Positions 31,745 through 38,341 of a stretch of 38,397 nucleotides of DNA are shown one piece after another; positions within the stretch are counted from its first letter, which is position 1, and each line of letters starts with the position of its first letter. The DNA comes from a virus, in IMG/VR virus record IMGVR_UViG_3300014501_000037, positions 1 through 38,397 of that record; one strand, 5' to 3'. The notes below the pieces were generated by a model, which made no database searches, was not told the origin of the DNA, and saw only the letters and a program-made list of their open reading frames with translations. The translations under genes and the position numbers were made by a program.

Positions 31745-32778
31745 TACAGAACCTTCTCCAGGTCGCCGTAGAACGCCATCGCCGCCTCGATCGCCGCGTC
31801 GGGCAGCAGCCCGATGCCATGCATGCCTCCGACCAGCGACCGGCACGCCGTCACCGCGTCGACGTAGTCCGAGTCGCTGTGGATCGGCGCGCGCCAGAGT
31901 GCCTCGGCGAACGCCTCGACGCCGGCCATGCCGTCGATCTCGACGCGCAGGTCGGCGATCAGGTCGTGGCTGTTGCGCTGCTGCCAGACGAACGGCTGGC
32001 CGAAGTGGACGAACTGGTTGCGCTCGGCCATGACGCGCTGGCAGATCAGGCTGGCATAGATGTCGTCGAACCGGCCCAGTCCCGGCATCATGAACATGCA
32101 GGCGGCGAGGTCGCGCCGGAACGCGGTGTTCTGGCTGTTGAACACCGTGCGGGTGCGCCGCGGGTCGGTGACGACGCCGGCCTTCAGCACCTCGCTGGCC
32201 ATGTGGATGACCGGGTGATCGGCGATGCGAGTCACGGCGTCGATGTCGGGGTCGCCCAGGCAGGCGCCGGCCGCGACGCCGATCTTCGCGCCGGTGACGG
32301 GCTCCAGCACCAGGGAGGGCGCGACGCCTATCGGGAAGCCGCGGTGCTTGGCCGGCGGGGTAAAGAGTTGTCCCACGTCGAACCAGCGCTGCGGGCTGGA
32401 AGCTTCGAGGCCGCGGAACGGCGCAAGATCCCACCCAAACGTAGTTTCAAATTTAAAAAAGTAATCCATGTCCATCGGGATGTTGTCGTCGTCAGTGGTT
32501 ATTATCATCTCGGCGCCGGACCTCACCGCTTCGAGCAGCGCGATGTTGCGGCGGCCGATGGTGTTCCAGCCGATGAGCGACGAACACTCGTAGCCCAATT
32601 CCTTCTGGCGCTCCGGCGTGTAAATCTCGCAGTCGCCGAGATCGGCGCAGAAAGCGTAGGCCTCGTCCGGCGTCTTCTCGTCGGCGGCGACGAAGAACGG
32701 GACGCTGGCGTCGTGGGCGCGGTAGAGCGAGAGGACGCGCGGCACGTTGATGGTCGTGGTGATCAGAGCCAGTTTCAT
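31744..32778 (-). CDS. STELLO/DUF288-like glycosyltransferase
   Basis: The start is the ATG at 32778, overlapping the previous stop (ATGA). The 344-residue protein starts with a GT-A type strand (KLALITTTINVPRVLSLYRA), then VPFFVAADEKTPDEAYAF, a YECSSLIGWNTIGRRNIALL segment and a metal-binding TTDDDNIP motif. This order (strand, KTP, Asn-Arg-Arg-Asn-Ile, DDDN) matches STELLO / DUF288 and reversibly glycosylated protein-type transferases. Such enzymes act on nucleotide sugars. Probably part of the surface-glycan cassette; substrate unknown. Confidence 0.7.
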   Translation of the reverse strand: MKLALITTTINVPRVLSLYRAHDASVPFFVAADEKTPDEAYAFCADLGDCEIYTPERQKELGYECSSLIGWNTIGRRNIALLEAVRSGAEMIITTDDDNIPMDMDYFFKFETTFGWDLAPFRGLEASSPQRWFDVGQLFTPPAKHRGFPIGVAPSLVLEPVTGAKIGVAAGACLGDPDIDAVTRIADHPVIHMASEVLKAGVVTDPRRTRTVFNSQNTAFRRDLAACMFMMPGLGRFDDIYASLICQRVMAERNQFVHFGQPFVWQQRNSHDLIADLRVEIDGMAGVEAFAEALWRAPIHSDSDYVDAVTACRSLVGGMHGIGLLPDAAIEAAMAFYGDLEKVL

Positions 32779-33044
32779 TTTTGCTCTCTTGAATCGCGAG
32801 CAACGTAAGGCGCCCAAAAAATCTTGTATCCTTGTTTTTCGAGAAAACCCGCAACTCGGACTGCAGTGGGCGGTCCATGAGCTGCTTCGCCAAGTGCTAC
32901 TGCCAAGGCCTCCACAGCAGAATTTGGCGGCTCGTCCAATTTAATAATCCCCAACCTCTCCCAGCACCGGACCCACCGCGAAGAAACCAGTTCTGGGATT
33001 GCTATTTCTTGCTCGACAATCTTGGCAGCTTCCTCTCGGGTCAT
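32775..33044 (-). CDS. Hypothetical 89-residue protein
   Basis: Starts at an ATG overlapping the RHH stop (ATGA at 33041-33044). The product (MTREEAAKIVEQEIAIPE...) begins with an HTH-like helix pair (KIVEQEIAIPELVSSRWVRCW), followed by a mixed region and a basic C-terminus. It is translated with the RHH gene, which suggests a partner. GC falls toward its 3' end. No family recognised. Confidence 0.6.
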   Translation of the reverse strand: MTREEAAKIVEQEIAIPELVSSRWVRCWERLGIIKLDEPPNSAVEALAVALGEAAHGPPTAVRVAGFLEKQGYKIFWAPYVARDSREQK

Positions 33045-33199
33045 TTCTTCGCGTCCTCTCGCTTGCGCCAGTCGGTCCACTTCTTCAGGATGTCGGCGAT
33101 CAGCCAGGTCATCGAGCAGCCCTGAGCCCTGGCGCACTTGTCGAGGTACGCCTTCAGGGACTTGTCGAGCCTGATCGAGGTCGGGTGTCCGTCAGCCAA
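33041..33199 (-). CDS. Ribbon-helix-helix DNA-binding protein, TTG start
   Basis: A 52-residue protein missed by long-frame scans. The TTG at 33199 has GGAAGG 7 bases upstream; no ATG is in frame. The sequence has the RHH order: a short strand with alternating residues (PTSIRLDK), helix A (SLKAYLDKCARAQG), a turn with Ser, and helix B (MTWLIADILKKW), then a basic tail. It leads the glycan operon and is translated with the next gene. Likely autoregulator; a GTAGT-N7-ACTAC palindrome and a structured leader lie upstream. Confidence 0.7.
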   Translation of the reverse strand: MADGHPTSIRLDKSLKAYLDKCARAQGCSMTWLIADILKKWTDWRKREDAKK

Positions 33200-33212
33200 C
33201 GCTAAGCCTTCC

Positions 33213-33238
33213 AGCTCGCCCGCCTCTCGGCGGGTAAA
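33213..33238. repeat. Short palindromic repeat, copy 3
   Basis: CTCGCCCGCC-tct(c)-GGCGGGTAAAA. On the minus strand it forms a stem-loop just before the GGAAGG site of the RHH gene. Nearly the same sequence occurs at 6581-6604. Confidence 0.55.
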
Positions 33239-33242
33239 AGGG

Positions 33243-33285
33243 AGCCCGGTCCCTCGACAGGGGGGACCGACCGGGAGACCGGGCT
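33243..33285 (-). promoter_or_regulatory. Structured leader of the RHH-led operon
   Basis: AGCCCGGTC (33243-33251) can pair with GACCGGGCT (33277-33285), enclosing a shorter CGGTCCC/GGGACCG pair (33247-33253 with 33263-33269) that competes for the same bases. The two stems are mutually exclusive. A second hairpin (33213-33238) follows directly before the RHH ribosome-binding site. This is compatible with translation or attenuation control, though no terminator-type U-run is seen. Confidence 0.4.
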
Positions 33286-33341
33286 GCTGGATCGGACTTG
33301 GGCGCTCTGAGGGGGGAGTGAAAGGTCCGAGAGCCAGCCCG

Positions 33342-33360
33342 CGTAGTTGAGCACACTACG
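33342..33360. promoter_or_regulatory. GTAGT-N7-ACTAC palindrome, site 2
   Basis: CGTAGT and ACTACG flank a 7-base spacer, about 145 bases upstream of the RHH start. A TTGCAA at 33368-33373 is 17 bases from TCAACT at 33345-33350 on the minus strand, so the palindrome would cover a weak -10. Same arms and spacing as 29384-29402. Confidence 0.45.
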
Positions 33361-33383
33361 AAGCGGGTTGCAAGGGGGATTCG

Positions 33384-33418
33384 TAAAAATAAAAACCCCG
33401 CCGTTGGCAGGCGGGGTT
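33384..33418 (-). terminator. Rho-independent terminator (minus strand, maybe bidirectional)
   Basis: AACCCCGCC and GGCGGGGTT form a 9-bp stem with a 7-base loop (33394-33418). On the minus strand it is followed by TTTTTATTTTT, a strong U-run. It would end transcription of the 37745-38242 gene, from which the transposon now separates it by 4.3 kb. On the plus strand the tail is only TTCTAAGTTTT, and the transposon starts in that T-rich stretch. Confidence 0.75.
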
Positions 33419-33419
33419 C

Positions 33420-33427
33420 TAAGTTTT
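33420..33427. repeat. Target site duplication, left
   Basis: TAAGTTTT, identical to 37714-37721 on the other side of the element. An 8-bp duplication is the known size for IS1595-family insertion. Confidence 0.85.
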
Positions 33428-33451
33428 GGCGATTATGCACTTGACAATACC
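33428..33451. repeat. Left terminal inverted repeat of the IS1595-family element
   Basis: 24 bp, beginning GGCGATTATGCACTTGAC; perfect inverted match to 37690-37713. Contains a TTGACA that serves as the -35 of the transposase promoter. Confidence 0.9.
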
Positions 33452-33469
33452 AGTTTTCTGGCCTAGATT
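33441..33469 (+). promoter_or_regulatory. Transposase promoter inside the left repeat
   Basis: TTGACA (33441-33446, within the inverted repeat), 17-base spacer, TAGATT (33464-33469). The ATG at 33476 is 6 bases after the -10, so the message would be leaderless or nearly so. Confidence 0.6.
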
Positions 33470-33475
33470 ACAACC

Positions 33476-34462
33476 ATGGCCAGCAAGCACAACAGCACCC
33501 CAAGCGGTAAGAACGCCACCGGCGATCTGACCCTCATTCAAATTGCGCAGCGGTTTTCGACTGAGGAAGCCGCGCGAGAGTATTTCGAGAAACTGCGCTG
33601 GCCCGATGGTCCCGTTTGCCCTCATTGCGGCAATGCCGATCAAGAGCGCATCTACAAAGTGACGCCGAACCCCGAAAAGAAAATTCGCGCCGGGCTCTAC
33701 AAGTGTGCGGAATGTTTGCAGGGTTTTACCGCAACGGTCGGAACGGTCTGCGAGGACTCGCACATCCCGCTCAATAAATGGCTGATCGGCTTCTACGTGA
33801 TGTGCGCGAGCAAGACTCAGGTGAGCGCGCTCCAATTGCAGCGCCAGCTTGAGATTGGCTCTTATCGGTCGGCGCTGTTCATGTGCCAGCGTATCCGCTT
33901 TGCGCTGATGGACATCGAACACGGCGATAAACTCAGCGGAACCGTTGAGGCTGACGAAACCTATATCGGCGGTGTGAAGCGTGGTATGGGGCGGCGGTAC
34001 GTCGGCAACAAAACGGCGGTCATGTCGATGGTCGAGCGCGGCGGCGACGTTCGCTCTCAGGTCGTGAATAAGGTTACTGGCGCGATGCTTGGCCGGTTGC
34101 TTAAACAGCACGTCGCCGAATCCGCTCACTTGAATACCGACGAATCGCCGCTATACAAGAAAGCAGGCAAGACGTTTGCCTCGCACGACACTGTGAACCA
34201 TAGTGAAGAGGAATACGTGCGCCGCGACAAGTCCGGGCGGCTCGCGACTACGAATACCGCAGAGGGATTTTTCGGAAATTCCAAGCGTTCGCTTGATGGC
34301 ACTCATCATCATGTGAGCCGAAAATATCTGCCGTTCTACCTCGCCGAGCTCGATTACAAATACAACACGCGAGAGATGACCGATGGCGCGCGTACCGCCA
34401 ACGGTATTCCGAAGCTAGTTGGCAAGAGGCTCATGCTGCGCCGTCCAAGCGGACGGGTTTGA
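33476..34462 (+). CDS. IS1595-family transposase (ISXO2-like)
   Basis: A 328-residue transposase. It has an N-terminal zinc ribbon (Cys48, 51, 77, 80: CPHCG and CAEC), then the ISXO2-like DDE domain: first Asp160 in EADETYIGG, second Asp222 in LNTDESPLY, and third acid Glu263 in NTAEGFFGNSK, followed by the typical SRKYLPFYLAELDYKYN helix. All known catalytic positions are present, so it should be active. Its promoter is in the left inverted repeat and there is no room for a normal leader. The restriction gene begins one base after its stop. Confidence 0.92.
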   Translation: MASKHNSTPSGKNATGDLTLIQIAQRFSTEEAAREYFEKLRWPDGPVCPHCGNADQERIYKVTPNPEKKIRAGLYKCAECLQGFTATVGTVCEDSHIPLNKWLIGFYVMCASKTQVSALQLQRQLEIGSYRSALFMCQRIRFALMDIEHGDKLSGTVEADETYIGGVKRGMGRRYVGNKTAVMSMVERGGDVRSQVVNKVTGAMLGRLLKQHVAESAHLNTDESPLYKKAGKTFASHDTVNHSEEEYVRRDKSGRLATTNTAEGFFGNSKRSLDGTHHHVSRKYLPFYLAELDYKYNTREMTDGARTANGIPKLVGKRLMLRRPSGRV

Positions 34463-34463
34463 T

Positions 34464-37220
34464 ATGGCGCGAGCGGCGACAAAGCGCGCATCGGAACTTT
34501 CCGCGCAAGATATGCCTGTAATTGAGGGGGTCCTGCTTTATTGTCCAGTGCGCGGCGCATTGGGTGCGAAAGCGCTGGCGAAAGACGGGCTGACGCCGAC
34601 GGAAGAGGCGCGGCGAGTAGACTTCCTCAATTTCCTCGTTGACGAGCGAAACTACCCCATTGAGCGCATTCGCGTCGAAGTAGTTACCATCAAAAATCTT
34701 GGCGAGAGCGGCCGGAATCAACTTCGTGCGGACGTGATCGTTTATGATTGTCCGTGGTCACAGATTGCATCGTTAGATGTTGGTGGGCAACTCGCTCACG
34801 CTATTTTGGTCGCAGAGATCAAGCGCGATTCTACGAAGAAATCTAAGGGGATTACGTACCAGCTTGAACCGGCGCTGCGCGTGCTGCCGCGACTTGATGC
34901 CGTTGGTGTCTACTGGGATGACGAAAGCCGACTCCTTTTCACCAAATCAATAAAAAAGCAAAAGGCATTTGAAGAGGTCACGATCAAGACCGATTCAATC
35001 GCAAATCTTCCAGACTACGGCATCGTCTACCAAGCCAAGGCTATCACGGTCGATACCCTGACAAAGCCCACGAATCTCGTCGCTACCCTGCAAGGGCTTG
35101 CCAATGTTATGCGCTCGCATGGCGTTAATGACGGTCAACAACGCTATCGCGAGACCGTCAAATTGCTCTTGGCGCGCTACGTCGATGAAAAGAGCGCGCG
35201 AGTATCCGCAAACAAACAATTAAAGCTTCAGGTATTGGAGGGAGCAGACCCCGGCTTCATGGCGCGCGTGCAAAAACTGTATACCAGCGCCTCGATCCGC
35301 TACAATCGCGTCAAGACGCTTTTCTCCCCTCGCACTGGTCCAGACGTTGACGAGAATACGCTTCGTGACCTTGTGAAAGCGATTGAGGGGTTTGATTTTT
35401 CATCGGTGTCGAGCGACACCATGCAACAAGTGTTTATGACCTTTGTTCCGGTCGTTTTCAAAAGAGACCTTAGCCAGTATTTCACTCCAGCGTCGCTTAT
35501 CGACACGATGGTCCAGATGGCCGCGCCAGGACCGACGGAGAAGATTGCCGACCCGGCGATGGGAACGGCCGATTTCCTTACGTCGGCGATGAATTACTGT
35601 ATACGGCGCGGCGACGATGATGCGTTGAGCAGAATCTACGGGACTGATTCTGATTCGCAGGCTTACGACCTCGCGATCATCAACATGATATTGAACCGGG
35701 ACGGCCAGGCGAATTTACGTAATGAAGATTCAATAGAACATCATTTACGGTGGGCAGAGGAGATGGACGTTGTGCTCTGCAATCCGCCATTCGGATCAGA
35801 AACCGTCGAGCGGCGGCCTGAAATTCTCAAAGCATACGATCTGGGTCATTTATGGGCCGCTGACAATAAAGGTGTTTGGAAGAAAACATCCGAAATCCTG
35901 AAGAGCCAGCAAATCGGAATCTTGTTCATCGAGCGATGCTGGAAGATGCTTAGGGACGGCGGACGGTTGGCGATCATCCTTCCTGAAGGTTATCTAGCCA
36001 CGGCGGCCCACAAGTATGTGCGGCAGTGGATATTAGACCATTTCGTGATCCGCTCTTTGGTCGAATTGCCGCGGCGCATCTTCGTAAAATCAGGCGCCGA
36101 TCTTAGATCGAACATCATGGTAGCGGAAAAGCGCGACCCAAGTGAGCGAGTTGCGCCTTACCCAATCCACGCCTCTATGGTTCGCCGCGTCGGCTACAAG
36201 CTTGGCGGAGATTTCGGGCCGCTGTCGCTGCAAGACAAAGCTACCGGACTTCCGATCAGAGACAGCGCAAACAAGATTGTTCTGGATTCTGATTTCCGCC
36301 GCGTCTTGCAGGAATTTGGGGTAACCCCGAAAAGAATCTCTGCAAAATGGAATGGCGCAACCGTCACAGACGTTATTTCCCACAAGAATTTAGACATGAA
36401 GCCGAGACGCTTAGTGCCGCGCGCCTTGCAGAATATGCGCGATCTAAAATCGTCCGGGGCGGTCCCACTGTCTCAAATCGCCAATGTTGTGGATGAGACA
36501 ATCGACCTGCTGAATGACGTGGGAGTGAGCGACTTCCGACGGGTAGTAGAAGGGCAGGATATTCGGGCCATCGAGGGAATCGTCGTACCCCATTTCCAAG
36601 AACGATGCTGGTCAATCGCCGAACGAAAACAGCGCAAGGTCTATCAACTTCAATATGGGGATTTGATAGTTGGCCTTGTCAGGCCAGAGCGGCGCAACAT
36701 CGGCATCTTGCTTGACGATGGCAATGACGTGGTAGGAAGCCCGGACGGTCTCGCGGTGGTGCGCGTCAAAGAGGATTGTGAAGGGAGTTACCCCGCCGAA
36801 TGGCTATTCGCCACTCTCCGATCAGAGCAAGTCCGGCTTCAACTGTGGACCGAATCAGGCGGCACCAGCTACGGGAAATTGGACGCGGACCAGATTCGGC
36901 AGGTTCTCGTTCCGGTCGCGACGGAGAATGAACGAAAAGAAGTAGCTTCAAGAGTTCAGATGTGGATCGACAGCGTGCGAGCAAACAGCGAATCATGGGC
37001 TGAGATTGGCATAGAAGGCGATAGGCGCCCTATCCTCAATTCACCATTGACGGGTCTGTTCGATGATTCTGAGTCCGAAGATGAGCCTTCGACTTCGCAG
37101 ACAGAGGATGAGCGCGATGCCGACATCGCGCGTAAACGGCTTACGGAAATCAAGGAAAATCCTGGGGGGCTTGTGCAAGGCGATCAATTACGTGACAGGC
37201 TCGCAGGGATCAAACCCTAG
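34464..37220 (+). CDS. Single-chain restriction-modification protein (nuclease-like N-terminus, N6-adenine methylase, specificity region)
   Basis: I place the start at 34464, one base after the transposase stop; an earlier in-frame ATG at 34419 is in transposase sequence. Of 918 residues: about 45-125 match the HsdR N-terminal PD-(D/E)xK fold (Glu72; Asp90 in RADVIVYD; Glu118 and Lys120 in VAEIKRD). About 315-560 form an HsdM-type adenine methylase with QYFTP (338), DPAMGTADFL (363, canonical GG replaced by AD) and NPPF (440). The C-terminal ~300 residues resemble a target-recognition region (SGGTSYGKLDADQIRQV). This layout is that of type IIG or fused type I enzymes. No helicase motor is present. 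Confidence 0.75.
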   Translation: MARAATKRASELSAQDMPVIEGVLLYCPVRGALGAKALAKDGLTPTEEARRVDFLNFLVDERNYPIERIRVEVVTIKNLGESGRNQLRADVIVYDCPWSQIASLDVGGQLAHAILVAEIKRDSTKKSKGITYQLEPALRVLPRLDAVGVYWDDESRLLFTKSIKKQKAFEEVTIKTDSIANLPDYGIVYQAKAITVDTLTKPTNLVATLQGLANVMRSHGVNDGQQRYRETVKLLLARYVDEKSARVSANKQLKLQVLEGADPGFMARVQKLYTSASIRYNRVKTLFSPRTGPDVDENTLRDLVKAIEGFDFSSVSSDTMQQVFMTFVPVVFKRDLSQYFTPASLIDTMVQMAAPGPTEKIADPAMGTADFLTSAMNYCIRRGDDDALSRIYGTDSDSQAYDLAIINMILNRDGQANLRNEDSIEHHLRWAEEMDVVLCNPPFGSETVERRPEILKAYDLGHLWAADNKGVWKKTSEILKSQQIGILFIERCWKMLRDGGRLAIILPEGYLATAAHKYVRQWILDHFVIRSLVELPRRIFVKSGADLRSNIMVAEKRDPSERVAPYPIHASMVRRVGYKLGGDFGPLSLQDKATGLPIRDSANKIVLDSDFRRVLQEFGVTPKRISAKWNGATVTDVISHKNLDMKPRRLVPRALQNMRDLKSSGAVPLSQIANVVDETIDLLNDVGVSDFRRVVEGQDIRAIEGIVVPHFQERCWSIAERKQRKVYQLQYGDLIVGLVRPERRNIGILLDDGNDVVGSPDGLAVVRVKEDCEGSYPAEWLFATLRSEQVRLQLWTESGGTSYGKLDADQIRQVLVPVATENERKEVASRVQMWIDSVRANSESWAEIGIEGDRRPILNSPLTGLFDDSESEDEPSTSQTEDERDADIARKRLTEIKENPGGLVQGDQLRDRLAGIKP

Positions 37221-37223
37221 CCA

Positions 37224-37496
37224 ATGTCCGCCCTCTACGGATTTGCGTACACCGAGGGCGCGCTTAAGTTCCTTGAGACGATGGTGCCCGTCAAAATTCG
37301 CGGCCAGATAAAGCGGAGGATCGAAGCGTTAGCCGCCAATCCAATTCCGCCGGGATCAAAAAGGCTGCAAGGCGTTATGGACGGGGAGAACCCCGTATAT
37401 CGAGCGCGACAAGGTAACTACCGAATCCTATACTCTGTTCGCGGCGTTATCATCGTGATCTTGGACATCGACCACAGGAAGGACGTGTATCGATGA
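37224..37496 (+). CDS. RelE/ParE-family toxin
   Basis: A 90-residue protein starting 3 bases after the restriction-gene stop. It has the RelE superfamily pattern: N-terminal helix, then basic residues (KRRIEALAANP, GSKRLQGV), a central NPVYRARQGNYRILYSV strand pair, and a C-terminal strand HRKDVYR that carries the usual catalytic-type His/Arg/Tyr. RelE toxins cleave mRNA on the ribosome. Its ATG-TGA overlap with the next gene marks a toxin-antitoxin pair in toxin-first order. Confidence 0.8.
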   Translation: MSALYGFAYTEGALKFLETMVPVKIRGQIKRRIEALAANPIPPGSKRLQGVMDGENPVYRARQGNYRILYSVRGVIIVILDIDHRKDVYR

Positions 37497-37648
37497 AAGC
37501 CGGACAGCCTAAGCCCGCAGATGAGCTGCGCATGAGCGGCGCGGAGTTTGATCGGATTATGGGTCAGGCGCTTCAGGTGAAGCCCAAGGCTCAGAAATCG
37601 AAGCGGGCGACAAAGACCGCGCGCAAGAAGCGCAGCGCCAGCAAGTAG
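37493..37648 (+). CDS. Small basic probable antitoxin
   Basis: A 51-residue frame that starts inside the toxin stop (ATGA). The first 30 residues (AGQPKPADELRMSGAEFDRI) may form a short helix; the last 25 are Lys/Arg-rich (KSKRATKTARKKRSASK), unlike usual acidic antitoxin tails. No DNA-binding fold is obvious. Its place and coupling make it the likely antitoxin, but it is short and its basic tail would be odd for binding a basic toxin. Confidence 0.55.
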   Translation: MKAGQPKPADELRMSGAEFDRIMGQALQVKPKAQKSKRATKTARKKRSASK

Positions 37649-37689
37649 CGTCAGCCCGTCAACCTGGGCCGAAAGAAGGTTGTGGTCCC

Positions 37690-37713
37690 GGTATTGTCAA
37701 GTGCATAATCGCC
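37690..37713. repeat. Right terminal inverted repeat of the IS1595-family element
   Basis: 24 bp, perfect inverted match to 33428-33451. Non-coding sequence of about 40 bases separates it from the antitoxin stop. Confidence 0.9.
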
Positions 37714-37721
37714 TAAGTTTT
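37714..37721. repeat. Target site duplication, right
   Basis: TAAGTTTT, identical to 33420-33427. Confidence 0.85.
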
Positions 37722-37725
37722 TGAA

Positions 37726-37746
37726 CTCGCCCGCCGAAGGCGGGTC
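37726..37746. repeat. Short palindromic repeat, copy 4
   Basis: CTCGCCCGCC-gaa-GGCGGGTC. It spans the stop codon (37745-37747) of the coiled-coil gene and is just outside the transposon. Could add to termination on the minus strand before the insertion separated them. Confidence 0.5.
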
Positions 37747-38242
37747 AGAAAGTCTTCGGCTTCTCGCCGATCAGGTTCGGCGGCTGCCAACCGGGCGCCG
37801 GAGCCTGCGGCGGATCCGGGTTGAAAGTCACCGGTTCACCCGGCGGAAGCGGGTCGGTGACGGGCTTGCCGGCTGAATCGAGCGTCACGGGGCGGTTCTC
37901 GGCGCGCCGGTAAGCCTTCGAGCCGACGGCGCCCTCGACCGTGGTGACGCGCTTGTCGAGGTCGTCGAGCCGGGCCTTGTCCTTCTCGGGCTGGTCCTCG
38001 ATGGTCTTCACCCGGACCTCGTGCGCGTCGCGGGTCTTGGCCAGGCTGGCGATCGACTGCTCGTGCTCGACCTGCTTGGCCTCGGCGACACCGAGACGGG
38101 ACTTGGCTTCGAGGTGGAAGTGCTCCAGGTTCTTGATGCGCTCGTTCTGGGCCACGAGGAGTTCCAGGATCTGGAGCTGCTCGGGCGACTCGTAGTGCTC
38201 CGCCTTGAGAGCGGCGACGGCGTCGTCGAATTTGGTGGGCAT
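37745..38242 (-). CDS. Coiled-coil hypothetical protein
   Basis: A 165-residue protein with a GAAGGA site 8 bases before the ATG. Residues about 10-100 are charged heptad-like helix (LVAQNERIKNLEHFHLEAKS, VRVKTIEDQPEKDKARLDDL), forming a probable coiled coil; the last 50 are Pro-rich and disordered. It is in the phage minus-strand operon direction, on the far side of the transposon. A structural, spanin-like or scaffold role is possible, but there is no signal peptide. Family not recognised. Confidence 0.7.
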   Translation of the reverse strand: MPTKFDDAVAALKAEHYESPEQLQILELLVAQNERIKNLEHFHLEAKSRLGVAEAKQVEHEQSIASLAKTRDAHEVRVKTIEDQPEKDKARLDDLDKRVTTVEGAVGSKAYRRAENRPVTLDSAGKPVTDPLPPGEPVTFNPDPPQAPAPGWQPPNLIGEKPKTF

Positions 38243-38341
38243 GTTGGCGTTCCTTCGGGGTTTGCGCCGGGCTGCCTCCGGCGGTCGATAGGTAACGCAC
38301 GAAATGAAAATTAGTTCAACGCGGTTCTAAAATAAAAGCCG

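Larger units (their letters stand above)
33428..37713 (+). mobile_element. IS1595-family cargo transposon with restriction-modification and toxin genes
   Basis: A 4286-bp element bounded by perfect 24-bp inverted repeats and an 8-bp direct duplication (TAAGTTTT). All four genes run the same way: IS1595-family transposase, fused restriction-modification protein, RelE-like toxin, small basic partner. GC is lower than in the phage genes around it. Insertion is in the T-tract of a terminator and leaves all phage genes intact. The unbroken repeats and clean duplication suggest recent, one-step movement. Elements of this family are known to carry passenger genes. Confidence 0.9.

Noticed and set aside
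29384-33360. Definite invertible segment controlled by the serine recombinase
   Set aside because: The two palindromes share arms but not central bases, so strand exchange between them is doubtful; kept only as one hypothesis.
33419-34129. Long minus-strand frame opposite the transposase
   Set aside because: It is antisense to a clearly coding DDE transposase, has no ribosome-binding site and no family pattern.
34419-34463. Earlier in-frame start for the restriction-modification gene
   Set aside because: The extra 15 residues overlap the transposase 3' end and lack coding character; the ATG one base after the transposase stop fits the array.
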